Source of the DNA: Gammaproteobacteria bacterium | GTDB taxonomy: Bacteria; Pseudomonadota; Gammaproteobacteria; Steroidobacterales; GCA-2729495 | Direction: 5' to 3' | Assembly (NCBI GenBank): GCA_030426355.1 | Contig: JAUHYQ010000006.1 | Coordinates: 124,001-188,000, forward strand | DNA length: 64,000 nucleotides | Shown: piece by piece, positions 1 through 7,696 of the stretch | How the letters are laid out: every line of letters begins with the position of its first letter | How positions within the stretch are numbered: the stretch's first letter is position 1 | The notes under the pieces: model-generated | Databases searched by the model: none | The model's input: the letters and a program-made list of their open reading frames with translations, nothing else | Told to the model about the DNA's origin: nothing | Made by a program: the position numbers and the translations under genes

Positions 1-1
1 G

Positions 2-259
2 CGCAATCTGGAACCGGCTGACGCTAAAAAATACAAAGACCTTCCTGCTGTCCCGGGCGCGACCGCTGCCGTGATCAATATGCTGAGTGATTTGGCGCAA
101 ATATTCATGGAGCACGGTGCCGTCAATCAGCAACTGGGCAAGTTCTATCCCTACAAGGATGCCTTGAATCAAGAAACCTGGCAGGTATTGGAAGGGATTA
201 AACAGATTGTAGACCCAAAAGGCTTAATGAACCCCGGCAGCCTCGGCCTAGGAGATTAG
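2..259 (+). CDS. FAD-linked oxidase, C-terminal fragment (cut by window start)
   Basis: The reading frame is open from the first bases and ends 4 nt before the UbiD-type gene, so only the last 85 or so residues are seen. The C-terminal string VDPKGLMNPGSLGL is the hallmark end of FAD-linked oxidases of the glycolate oxidase / vanillyl-alcohol oxidase / 4-cresol dehydrogenase superfamily, where it closes the FAD-binding cap domain. Known members oxidise hydroxy acids or phenolic side chains. Tight coupling to a UbiD decarboxylase suggests oxidation followed by decarboxylation of an aromatic or unsaturated acid, but the substrate is inference. The N-terminal PP-loop FAD domain lies outside the window. 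Confidence 0.7.
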   Translation, partial: RNLEPADAKKYKDLPAVPGATAAVINMLSDLAQIFMEHGAVNQQLGKFYPYKDALNQETWQVLEGIKQIVDPKGLMNPGSLGLGD

Positions 260-263
260 AACC

Positions 264-1763
264 ATGCCATACAAAGACATGCGAGACTTCCTCGCGCATC
301 TGCGCAAAGACGGGCAGCTTAAAGATATCAATATACCGCTGAAGGCCGGACGCGATACCAATGATTTGCAGGCACTTATGCGGCACCTTGCCGAGACCGA
401 TGGCCCGGCATTGATTCTGAACAATCTGACGGACTACAACACTCCGGACATTCCGGTCATTTTCAACCCGTTTGGCACGCGCGAGCGCACCGCCATGACC
501 ATTGGTGAGCGTGACCCGCTGGAAATGAAAAAAAAGCACGCCAGAGTTTTGGCTGATCAATCACTTTGGCACGAGCCGGTCATCGTTGAGCGCGACGCTG
601 CTCCTTGCAAGGAGGTGGTGATCGATGAAGCGGACATTGCCTTGGACAAACAGCTGCCGCACGTGTGGTTTGGCGAAGAAGGCTCGTCATTCATTTGTGG
701 CGGCGTCGTCACCACTCGTGATCCCGAAACCGGCGAGCGCAATGTGGGCTGGTACCGTCTGACCCAGTTCTGGAATGCCCGCCACGGCACCGGCGGCGAC
801 TACTCTGAAAAGCGTCAGACCAGACAGTTGTCGATATTTGCTTTCTGGAACCCCCCAATGAGCCATATTGGCCTGCACCTGGCAAAAGCGCAGGCTATGG
901 GAAAGCCGCTCGAGATCGCCATAGCGTGCCAGTGCGACCCGGCCATCCATTTGGCAGCCTGTACGTCAGTGCCTTTTGGGCAGGACGAGTTTGCGTACGC
1001 CGGCGGGCTGCGGGGCGAAGCTATCGAGCTTGTAAAGTGCGACACCGTCGATCTGGAAGTTCCTGCATCGGCAGAGTTTGTCATTGAGGGCGTATTCCAG
1101 CCGAACGTTGAGCAGGAAATCATCGGCTGGCATTCCAACACAGTGGGTTACTACGACAAGGTGCAATTGTTCCCTGTTCTGGACGTTACGCGCATTACAC
1201 ATCGGAAGAATCCGCTGTGGTATGCGACGATCGAGATGCTCCCGCCGTTTGATCACAACTATCTGGCGATCATTCCCATAGAGGGTGAATTGCTGGCCGA
1301 CCTGCAACGCAAGATTCCCGAAGTGCGGGATGTGGTCGTGACGCCTAACCTGACCTACATCGTGCAGCTAACGGTTGACGGCCAAAGGAAACCGCATGCC
1401 GAATTTGGCAAGTATGTGCTGCATGCCGTGTGGGGTGCATCCGGGCGCTGGGGGCGCACTGCCAAGTGGGTCATTGTGGTGGGGCCGGACGTAGACCCCT
1501 ATGACCTGACCTCAGTGGAATGGGCTTTGCAAACACGGGTACAACCCTATAGCGATACCATTATTAACAAGAGCGGGCAGGCCATGGTGCTGGATCCGTC
1601 GGCACCAAAAGGCGATCAGGGCTTTGCGGTGGTCGGGGAGCAAATTGGCATTGATGCCACTATCAAAATTCCCGAACGTTTCGACGACTATGCGCCCGTC
1701 AGCAAACCCGATCCGGCGCACGTCGATAAGATAGCGGAATTGCTTAAAGACGCATTGCTATAA
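264..1763 (+). CDS. UbiD family (prenylated-FMN-dependent) decarboxylase
   Basis: A 499-residue protein matching the usual length of UbiD/Fdc-type decarboxylases, which remove or add CO2 on aromatic or alpha,beta-unsaturated acids using prenylated FMN supplied by UbiX. The N-terminal MRDFLAHL, the NVGWYRL segment (Arg165, equivalent to catalytic Arg173 of fungal Fdc1) and the AEFVIEG...GYY region near residues 270-297 fit the family. In place of the common EGPFGE signature the protein reads EIIGWH (285-290), so the first Glu is kept but the second catalytic Glu appears to be His290. It is preceded by an AGGAG ribosome site and follows the FAD oxidase by 4 nt, so the two are one transcription unit. 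It is probably not the ubiquinone-pathway UbiD itself; the substrate is unknown. Confidence 0.8.
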   Translation: MPYKDMRDFLAHLRKDGQLKDINIPLKAGRDTNDLQALMRHLAETDGPALILNNLTDYNTPDIPVIFNPFGTRERTAMTIGERDPLEMKKKHARVLADQSLWHEPVIVERDAAPCKEVVIDEADIALDKQLPHVWFGEEGSSFICGGVVTTRDPETGERNVGWYRLTQFWNARHGTGGDYSEKRQTRQLSIFAFWNPPMSHIGLHLAKAQAMGKPLEIAIACQCDPAIHLAACTSVPFGQDEFAYAGGLRGEAIELVKCDTVDLEVPASAEFVIEGVFQPNVEQEIIGWHSNTVGYYDKVQLFPVLDVTRITHRKNPLWYATIEMLPPFDHNYLAIIPIEGELLADLQRKIPEVRDVVVTPNLTYIVQLTVDGQRKPHAEFGKYVLHAVWGASGRWGRTAKWVIVVGPDVDPYDLTSVEWALQTRVQPYSDTIINKSGQAMVLDPSAPKGDQGFAVVGEQIGIDATIKIPERFDDYAPVSKPDPAHVDKIAELLKDALL

Positions 1764-1772
1764 CAATACCCT

Positions 1773-4358
1773 TTACTCACCGAAACGATATAGCAACTCC
1801 ACGCCCCAGTTGCGGCCGCGGTTGGGGTTGAGTGTCCATAGATTGGCATAGACCGGAGCCAGCCCGGTGCTGTTGTCCAGTTCCTCGAGGAAGTTGATAA
1901 AGCTGGAAGCCGCCGTCGGTGTGTCGTCGTCCAGCAGATTGGTCACATACGCGGTTACTTTCCATTGCTCGGTTTCAACACCGACACGCCAATTTAACAA
2001 CTGGCGACGACCGAGCTTTAGCAGATTCGTTTCGTCCACCATACGAGGCGATTCATAGGCAAAATCAATACGGGAAAAGCCCTCCAGTGAGCCCGACAAC
2101 TGCCTGTTCAGCACCGCGCCAATAATAAAGGTGTGCTTTGGGTTATTGGAAAGCTGATTACCGGCAACATTACCCGCCCCAAATGGGTCGTTGATGCCGG
2201 TAATTGACGCATACAGGCTACTATTGAACTCCAGATACTCTGCGTCAACAAAGCCGTAGTTGGCGATCAGGAAAAGGTTGTCGTTAACGATATAGTTGGT
2301 CTCAAGCTCCAGGCCCTTGGAGCGGGATTTGCCAGCATTGACCACAACCGTATCAGCCTGATTGATTGACGAGCCTGGCAAGCCGCCCGACCGGTAGGTT
2401 GGCATCGTGTCAAATTGCCCCTGATTTTTCCAGTCTATATAGAACAGCGAAAGATTGGTGGTAACGCGGCTTTCAAGCCATGTCACCTTGGCGCCCACTT
2501 CGTAAGTCCACGCTTTTTCTTCATCGATAACAGCAATACCACAATTAATAGCATCGTCCGTGCCCAGCGCTATGCCCAGTTGAAAACAACGAGGATCTTC
2601 CGGCCCGGTAATCGGCCCGCCAATATTCGGATTATGCGGCAAACTCGGGCCGGCAAAGTAGGCGACATTGAAGTCGCCAGGCTTGGTACCCTTGGCCATC
2701 AGGCCGTAAAACGTGGAATCATCCGTCGGCTTGTACGTCAGCGTAAAGCGGGGCGTCAGGCTCTTGAACGACAGGTCGAGCGTCTTGCGATATGAATTGA
2801 CGGCGCTGGTCACCGGGTCTGCTATAAAGGCCACAAGATCTTTCTCGTCTTTGGCGTAGCGCGCCTCCACATCCAGCGTCAGCACATCGGACAAGTCGTA
2901 ACCCAGGCCGGCGAATATCGCCGTGTTAGTGGTCTCAACTTCGCGGGGAATGGAAAACTGCGCCAGTGCAGGGCCAGGAAAGTGGCGCTGCCGATCCGAC
3001 CGATCGGCTTTGTAGTAATAGGCACCGAATTCACCGCGCAGGGAACTGTCCGCCGGGCTGGAAAAACGCACTTCTGCGGAGCTGTCTTCTGACTCGGTCT
3101 GACTGTTTACATGAAACAAACCGGTCAGAAAGATCGGCACAATCGGGACACGCCCTTCGAGTCGGTCAAGGTCGAGAACTTGATCAAAATCGTCATCGTT
3201 ATAGGCGACACGGGCGGTCATGTCCCATTCACCCAGCGCCTGATCGTACTGCAGCAGAAAGCGGTTCTGTTTGCGGCGTGTGCCGGGTTTGGCACCGGGC
3301 GCCGTCCAGTCCTCCGGGCCACCGATGCCGAGCGCATTGAGCGACTCAACCCCCTCGCGAAGATCCGGCAGATTGTGCCGGATAGTCTGTCCTGAAGGGT
3401 CAACGGTACCGCAAAAGGCCCCGCCCCGGCCGGCATCAATCGATGCGCTCCACAACGGCGAGCCCGGCCCGTCGATCATCGCATCGCCCATCGCATTGGG
3501 TAAATAACAGTTGAGATCCGGGCCGCGGATCGCCGCGAAGTGACCGTCATCACCTTCGGAATAAGTATATTTAACGGTCAGCTCAGACTGATCGGTGGGT
3601 GTGAAAAGCAGCTTGCCGGTGATTTCCTGGGTTTGGGTCTCTCCCAGCCGGCTGTAGTCGCCCTGCGTGGGCTTGCTGGTAAAAACCAAGCCGCCCACTG
3701 CGCCTCCGGGCATCCCTTCAGGGGCCAGCTGATTGTGCCATTCGCCGCCGAAACTTTCCCAGTTGGCACTGACCAGATACGCAAGCTTGTCCTTAATTAA
3801 TGGCCCGCTGAACCAACCGCCTACCTGATAGTCATCATGTGTGCCTGCACGCGAACTGAGTTGCCCTTCCAGCACATCCGAGGGCTTGCGGGTGACGTAG
3901 TTAATGGCGCCCGAAAATGTGGCGCGGCCAAATTGAGCCGATTGCGGTCCGCGTAACACTTCGATGCGCTCAACGGTTCCCAGCATCGCGGTGGATATAC
4001 TCCCGGAGACAAAAGCGCCATCAATGAAATACGATGCGTTGGGCTCGCCACGGGTTGCCGGGGCAGTCATGCCGCGAATGACCGGCCGGTCATCGCGCCG
4101 ACCCAGTTGCTGCTGCGTGCTGAAGTTCACGGTGAAATCAGCGAGCTCGTAATTATTGCGTATGCCCTGCGCCTGAAGCTGCTCAGCAGTAAAAGCGGTG
4201 ACCGACAGTGGCACCTCCTGCAAGCTCTCGCTCTTTTTGCGGGCCGTGACAATAATTTCATCGGCCTGATTGGCAAAGCTTGTCGTGACCGAAAGCCCTG
4301 CACCACACGAAACCATGGCAAACACCGTACGTAGAACAATAGAGCAAGGATGTGACAT
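1773..4358 (-). CDS. TonB-dependent outer-membrane receptor
   Basis: An 861-residue receptor with a cleavable signal peptide (hydrophobic segment near residues 8-29, SFANQA), then a TonB box-like DEIIVTARK, a plug domain (about 45-160, including RNNYELADFTVNF and the VERIEVLRGPQSAQFGR motif) and a C-terminal beta-barrel ending in aromatic-rich strands (GVELLYRFGE). This architecture is typical of the large receptor families of marine gammaproteobacteria and sphingomonads that import iron chelates, cobalamin, or plant and aromatic compounds. It converges on the UbiD gene with a 9-nt gap, so it may import the substrate of that pathway (inference). The signal peptide supports the start, and a 14-nt FNR-type palindrome lies about 63 bp upstream. 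Confidence 0.93.
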   Translation of the reverse strand: MSHPCSIVLRTVFAMVSCGAGLSVTTSFANQADEIIVTARKKSESLQEVPLSVTAFTAEQLQAQGIRNNYELADFTVNFSTQQQLGRRDDRPVIRGMTAPATRGEPNASYFIDGAFVSGSISTAMLGTVERIEVLRGPQSAQFGRATFSGAINYVTRKPSDVLEGQLSSRAGTHDDYQVGGWFSGPLIKDKLAYLVSANWESFGGEWHNQLAPEGMPGGAVGGLVFTSKPTQGDYSRLGETQTQEITGKLLFTPTDQSELTVKYTYSEGDDGHFAAIRGPDLNCYLPNAMGDAMIDGPGSPLWSASIDAGRGGAFCGTVDPSGQTIRHNLPDLREGVESLNALGIGGPEDWTAPGAKPGTRRKQNRFLLQYDQALGEWDMTARVAYNDDDFDQVLDLDRLEGRVPIVPIFLTGLFHVNSQTESEDSSAEVRFSSPADSSLRGEFGAYYYKADRSDRQRHFPGPALAQFSIPREVETTNTAIFAGLGYDLSDVLTLDVEARYAKDEKDLVAFIADPVTSAVNSYRKTLDLSFKSLTPRFTLTYKPTDDSTFYGLMAKGTKPGDFNVAYFAGPSLPHNPNIGGPITGPEDPRCFQLGIALGTDDAINCGIAVIDEEKAWTYEVGAKVTWLESRVTTNLSLFYIDWKNQGQFDTMPTYRSGGLPGSSINQADTVVVNAGKSRSKGLELETNYIVNDNLFLIANYGFVDAEYLEFNSSLYASITGINDPFGAGNVAGNQLSNNPKHTFIIGAVLNRQLSGSLEGFSRIDFAYESPRMVDETNLLKLGRRQLLNWRVGVETEQWKVTAYVTNLLDDDTPTAASSFINFLEELDNSTGLAPVYANLWTLNPNRGRNWGVELLYRFGE

Positions 4359-4420
4359 GGCACCGCCGCAGAATGACTAACAATCGTTGCCTAACTTCGG
4401 CCGAAACCCATCACCCCTCA

Positions 4421-4434
4421 TTGATTTAAATCAA
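4421..4434 (-). promoter_or_regulatory. FNR/ANR-type binding site upstream of the TonB receptor
   Basis: TTGATTTAAATCAA is a perfect palindrome and an exact match to the FNR/ANR consensus TTGAT-N4-ATCAA. It sits about 63 bp upstream of the TonB receptor start on the minus strand. The other flanking gene (4501-5529) ends here and points the same way, so the receptor is the only gene this site could control. The distance to the start allows an activating site near -41 of an unmapped promoter. Binding is inferred. Confidence 0.55.
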
Positions 4435-4500
4435 ACGCGCTATTTGGCGCATTAAGCCAGGGCGACTGGCGAGGCGCGGCCTGGAACCAGGGCCGGCAAA

Positions 4501-5529
4501 TCAGCCGGCAAGCTGCCGCAACACAAACTGATCCAGCCAGGTCTGCAATCGCCAGCCTTGCAGAAATCCGCAGTGCCCGCCGGCAGGGCTACGGTATAAC
4601 TCGACGGCATCCGGGAAGTGCATATTCCGCAGGCCTTCGATCGGTATGACGGGATCGTCGTCGGCCATCAACACCGTGGTGCGCACATCGATGTTATCGA
4701 TCTTGCCCTCGGTGATTGCGTAACCCTGAAGATAGGTTTGCAAATCATCGTACTCGGTGTAGTTGACGACAAAATGATCGGTCATGTGCATCAGATTTTT
4801 CAGTGAGGCGAGCTCATTGAAATGATAAATATGCGGAAAAGCCGCGCGCTTTCTAGCCAGTGAACGACGCCACTTATGTATGAAGTACTGCTCGTAAATC
4901 GCAGGGCCCTGATCGAGCGCCCGCATGGTCTCGGACGGGTCGAGCACCGGGCATATGGCCACCACCTGATCCAGCGCAATACCCTGCTCGCGCGCCTTGT
5001 TTGCAACCCGCAGGGCAAAATTTCCGCCCAGCGAAAAACCCACGATGGCAACCGTCCGCTCGGGAAACCGGCGATTAATCCACTTAAAGGCGCCCAACAC
5101 TTCTTCCAGCCGACAAGAGTGGAATAGCTCTTCATTCAAATGGTGTGACTCGCCGTGATCACGCAGATTAAGGCGCAATGTGTCGAAACCGTGCCGGTTA
5201 AGCAGCGGCCCGGTCGTCAGGTTGTAGATGGAATCGGAGCTGCCTTCCCAGCCATGAATGATCACCGCGAGACGGCCGTTGGGTTTACCCTGCGCCGCGT
5301 TGAAGTGAGCCAGCAGGCGCACGCCGGCACCGCAGTCGATCAGTATCTCCTGACTGTCGGCCCGGAAATCCTGTGCCGCGCGCCTGATCAGCCAGCGCCG
5401 GGGCTGTGCACTCGACAGCACGGACTGGGCATGCGGGCCTGCCGCCCACCAGGTCGGCCGGAAGTCGGCGGGCCGAATCTGGTGCGAGCCGGCATGGCGC
5501 TGGTCACTGTCATCTGCAAAGGTTGTCAT
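4501..5529 (-). CDS. YheT-like alpha/beta hydrolase
   Basis: A 342-residue alpha/beta hydrolase of the YheT / UPF0017 (AB hydrolase-4) family. The N-terminus carries the family-specific FRPTWWAAGPHAQSVLS stretch, followed by the oxyanion strand VIIHGWEGSSDS, the nucleophile elbow GFSLGGN (near residue 163), an acid in MADDDPVIP and the catalytic His in SPAGGHCGF. Family members are esterases or lipases with poorly defined substrates. The gene is monocistronic on the minus strand, between the TonB receptor and divergent mdh. The ATG start gives the full-length family N-terminus. Confidence 0.85.
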   Translation of the reverse strand: MTTFADDSDQRHAGSHQIRPADFRPTWWAAGPHAQSVLSSAQPRRWLIRRAAQDFRADSQEILIDCGAGVRLLAHFNAAQGKPNGRLAVIIHGWEGSSDSIYNLTTGPLLNRHGFDTLRLNLRDHGESHHLNEELFHSCRLEEVLGAFKWINRRFPERTVAIVGFSLGGNFALRVANKAREQGIALDQVVAICPVLDPSETMRALDQGPAIYEQYFIHKWRRSLARKRAAFPHIYHFNELASLKNLMHMTDHFVVNYTEYDDLQTYLQGYAITEGKIDNIDVRTTVLMADDDPVIPIEGLRNMHFPDAVELYRSPAGGHCGFLQGWRLQTWLDQFVLRQLAG

Positions 5530-5690
5530 CGCTGTGTGCCAGGTTTCGGTAAGGCGAAGTACCCGGATGCTCCGGTAATGCTAAAATCTGCGCCCCTTAA
5601 GGGAAGTCTTACGGGAAGCCTTGTTCCAAATGAGGCTGACCAAAGCAGAATTCTAAGCAAAATCGACCCACATTATATTTAGGAAAAATT

Positions 5691-6671
5691 ATGTCTCGCG
5701 CACCTGTACGCGTCGCCATTACCGGCGCCGCCGGCCAGATTGGCTACCAGTTATGTTTTCGTATCGCTTCCGGCCAGATGCTGGGCGCTGATCAACCCGT
5801 CATCCTGCAGCTGCTGGAAATCACCCCCGCACTGGATGCCCTGAAGGGCGTCGCCATGGAACTGGAAGACTGCGCTTTTCCGACGCTGGCGGGCATTGTA
5901 GCGACTGATGATCCGAACGTGGCCTTCAAGGACACGGACTATGCCTTGCTGGTGGGCGCCCGCCCGCGCGGTCCGGGCATGGAGCGTAAGGATCTGCTGG
6001 AAGCCAACGCGCAAATCTTCTCGGTGCAAGGCAAGGCGTTGAATGATCACGCCAGCCGTGACGTCAAGGTTCTGGTGGTGGGCAACCCGGCAAACACCAA
6101 CGCACTGATCGCGCAGTGCAATGCCCCTGACCTTGATAAAGCCAATTTCACGGCCATGACGCGTCTGGATCACAACCGCGCAATGGCGCAGCTGGCTGCC
6201 AAAACCGGCAAACACACGACAGACGTAAAAGGCATGATCATCTGGGGCAACCACTCGGCCACGCAGTACCCGGATGTATCGCACTGCACCATTGCCGGCC
6301 AGGCCGCCAAAGACATCACCGACGCCGGCTGGCTGCAGGGCGAGTTTATTTCCGTGGTGCAGCAACGCGGTGCGGCCATCATCAAGGCGCGCGGCTTGTC
6401 GAGCGCTGCTTCGGCCGCCTCAAGTGCCATTGATCACGTGCGCGAATGGGCATTGGGGACACCGGCAGGGCAGTGGACCAGCATGGGCATCCCCTCGGAC
6501 GGCAGCTACGGCATTGAGCCGGGCATTGTCTACAGCTACCCGGTAACCTGCGCAAACGGCCAGTACAGCATCGTGCAGGGTCTGGACGTCGACGAGTTCA
6601 GCCGCCGGCTCATGGACGCCACCGAGACCGAGCTGCGTGAAGAGCGCGCTGCCATTGAGCATTTGCTGTAG
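5691..6671 (+). CDS. mdh: malate dehydrogenase (NAD-dependent, LDH/MDH type 2)
   Basis: A 326-residue MDH catalysing malate/oxaloacetate interconversion in the TCA cycle. The N-terminal Rossmann motif is [12 protein letters not shown]. The substrate-binding loop [15 protein letters not shown] carries the paired arginines, NPANTNALI and the TRLDHNRA motif follow, and the catalytic His is in [13 protein letters not shown]. The length and the N-terminus [14 protein letters not shown] match the type found in beta-proteobacteria and Xanthomonadales rather than the shorter E. coli enzyme. An AGGA ribosome site precedes the ATG by about 7 nt. The gene is followed by a bidirectional terminator shared with ompW. 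Confidence 0.97.
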   Translation: MSRAPVRVAITGAAGQIGYQLCFRIASGQMLGADQPVILQLLEITPALDALKGVAMELEDCAFPTLAGIVATDDPNVAFKDTDYALLVGARPRGPGMERKDLLEANAQIFSVQGKALNDHASRDVKVLVVGNPANTNALIAQCNAPDLDKANFTAMTRLDHNRAMAQLAAKTGKHTTDVKGMIIWGNHSATQYPDVSHCTIAGQAAKDITDAGWLQGEFISVVQQRGAAIIKARGLSSAASAASSAIDHVREWALGTPAGQWTSMGIPSDGSYGIEPGIVYSYPVTCANGQYSIVQGLDVDEFSRRLMDATETELREERAAIEHLL

Positions 6672-6774
6672 AGGCAACTATCGGGAAAAAATGCCTATGC
6701 CTGGTGAACTTTCACGGCCACGGCGGGTCAGAATCCCTAGAACTTTTAAATTGCTTCTGAAAACGGTCTCCAAA

Positions 6775-6808
6775 CCAAAAAAAACCCGGCCATTGGCCGG
6801 GTTTTTTA
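6775..6808. terminator. bidirectional rho-independent terminator between mdh and ompW
   Basis: A CCCGGCC / GGCCGGG stem with a 3-nt ATT loop is flanked by an A-run on the left and TTTTTT on the right. It can therefore terminate mdh on the plus strand and ompW on the minus strand, which converge here. Confidence 0.9.
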
Positions 6809-6827
6809 TTTGCTGATTAGGGCTCAA

Positions 6828-7529
6828 TCAATACTTGTAGCCAATATTCAGGCTGATCACCGTCGGATCGATGTTCACCTCACCGACCTTAACGCCGATG
6901 ATCTTTACGTCGGTATCGATATCCATTTTGCGGAAGTCCAGGTTAACCAGCATTCTGTCATTGATGTCGTAGTCGACACCGACCTGGTACGAAAGCCCGA
7001 CTGAGTTATCCAGCGATATATCACCGGTGTTGACCGTAGTACCCAGCTCGGATGAGAGCAGGCCCGCAGCTCCGGAAGTCAGTTTCTCGCTGAAAAACAG
7101 TGTGTAGTTAATACCCAGACCAACGTAGGGTGTAAACGCCGAGTCATTATTGAAATACCACTGCGCGCTCAAAGTCGGCGGCAGGTGCTTGGTGCTGCCA
7201 ATCTCACCGAGGGCACCCACCGTAGGGCCGGATGCTTCAATTTCATGCTCAAACGGCAACGCCGCCAGCAACTCAACGCCAAAATTGTCATTAACCATGT
7301 AAACCCCGTTAAAGGTCAGCATGGTGTCGTCCTGTACATCAATGGCCAGACCGGTTGGTTCGCTGGGCAACAACCCGACAGCAAGCGTGCCGTTGTTGCT
7401 CTTGGGGTCAATGTTGGTCAGACCCACTCTGGCTTTGTACTTCGATGCCTCAGCCGCCATAACGCCCGTTACGGCGCAGCTCGCCAAAACAGATACCGCA
7501 ACACCCTTAATGAATAATGATTTGTTCAT
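6828..7529 (-). CDS. ompW: OmpW family outer-membrane protein
   Basis: A 233-residue protein with an N-terminal signal peptide (MNKSLFIKGVAVSVLASCAVTGVMAAEA) and the eight-stranded OmpW barrel pattern: KARVGLTNIDPKSNNG near the start, FGVELLAALPFEHEI, the family-typical KHLPPTLSAQWYFN, TPYVGLGINYTLFF and the C-terminal ISLNIGYKY with a terminal aromatic. OmpW proteins form narrow hydrophobic channels for small apolar molecules and respond to stress and oxygen in many species. It is transcribed alone toward the terminator shared with mdh. No obvious operator was recognised upstream. Confidence 0.93.
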   Translation of the reverse strand: MNKSLFIKGVAVSVLASCAVTGVMAAEASKYKARVGLTNIDPKSNNGTLAVGLLPSEPTGLAIDVQDDTMLTFNGVYMVNDNFGVELLAALPFEHEIEASGPTVGALGEIGSTKHLPPTLSAQWYFNNDSAFTPYVGLGINYTLFFSEKLTSGAAGLLSSELGTTVNTGDISLDNSVGLSYQVGVDYDINDRMLVNLDFRKMDIDTDVKIIGVKVGEVNIDPTVISLNIGYKY

Positions 7530-7696
7530 GTTTTGCTTCCTTATAGAGAATCAGCGACAGACGAATCCATACCGCCACCAAAGCCAATTTAAGGCCACAA
7601 CGCGGCCAACCGTATCCGGTAATCCCGCAAAATCCCTGCGATAAATACCTACAAGGGCTGGCGCTCCGAAGCTTGCCTTACGGTATGATTGGTCAC

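Noticed and set aside
5751-6365. A 204-residue minus-strand open frame inside mdh
   Set aside because: It lies wholly within malate dehydrogenase on the opposite strand, with no ribosome site or domain.
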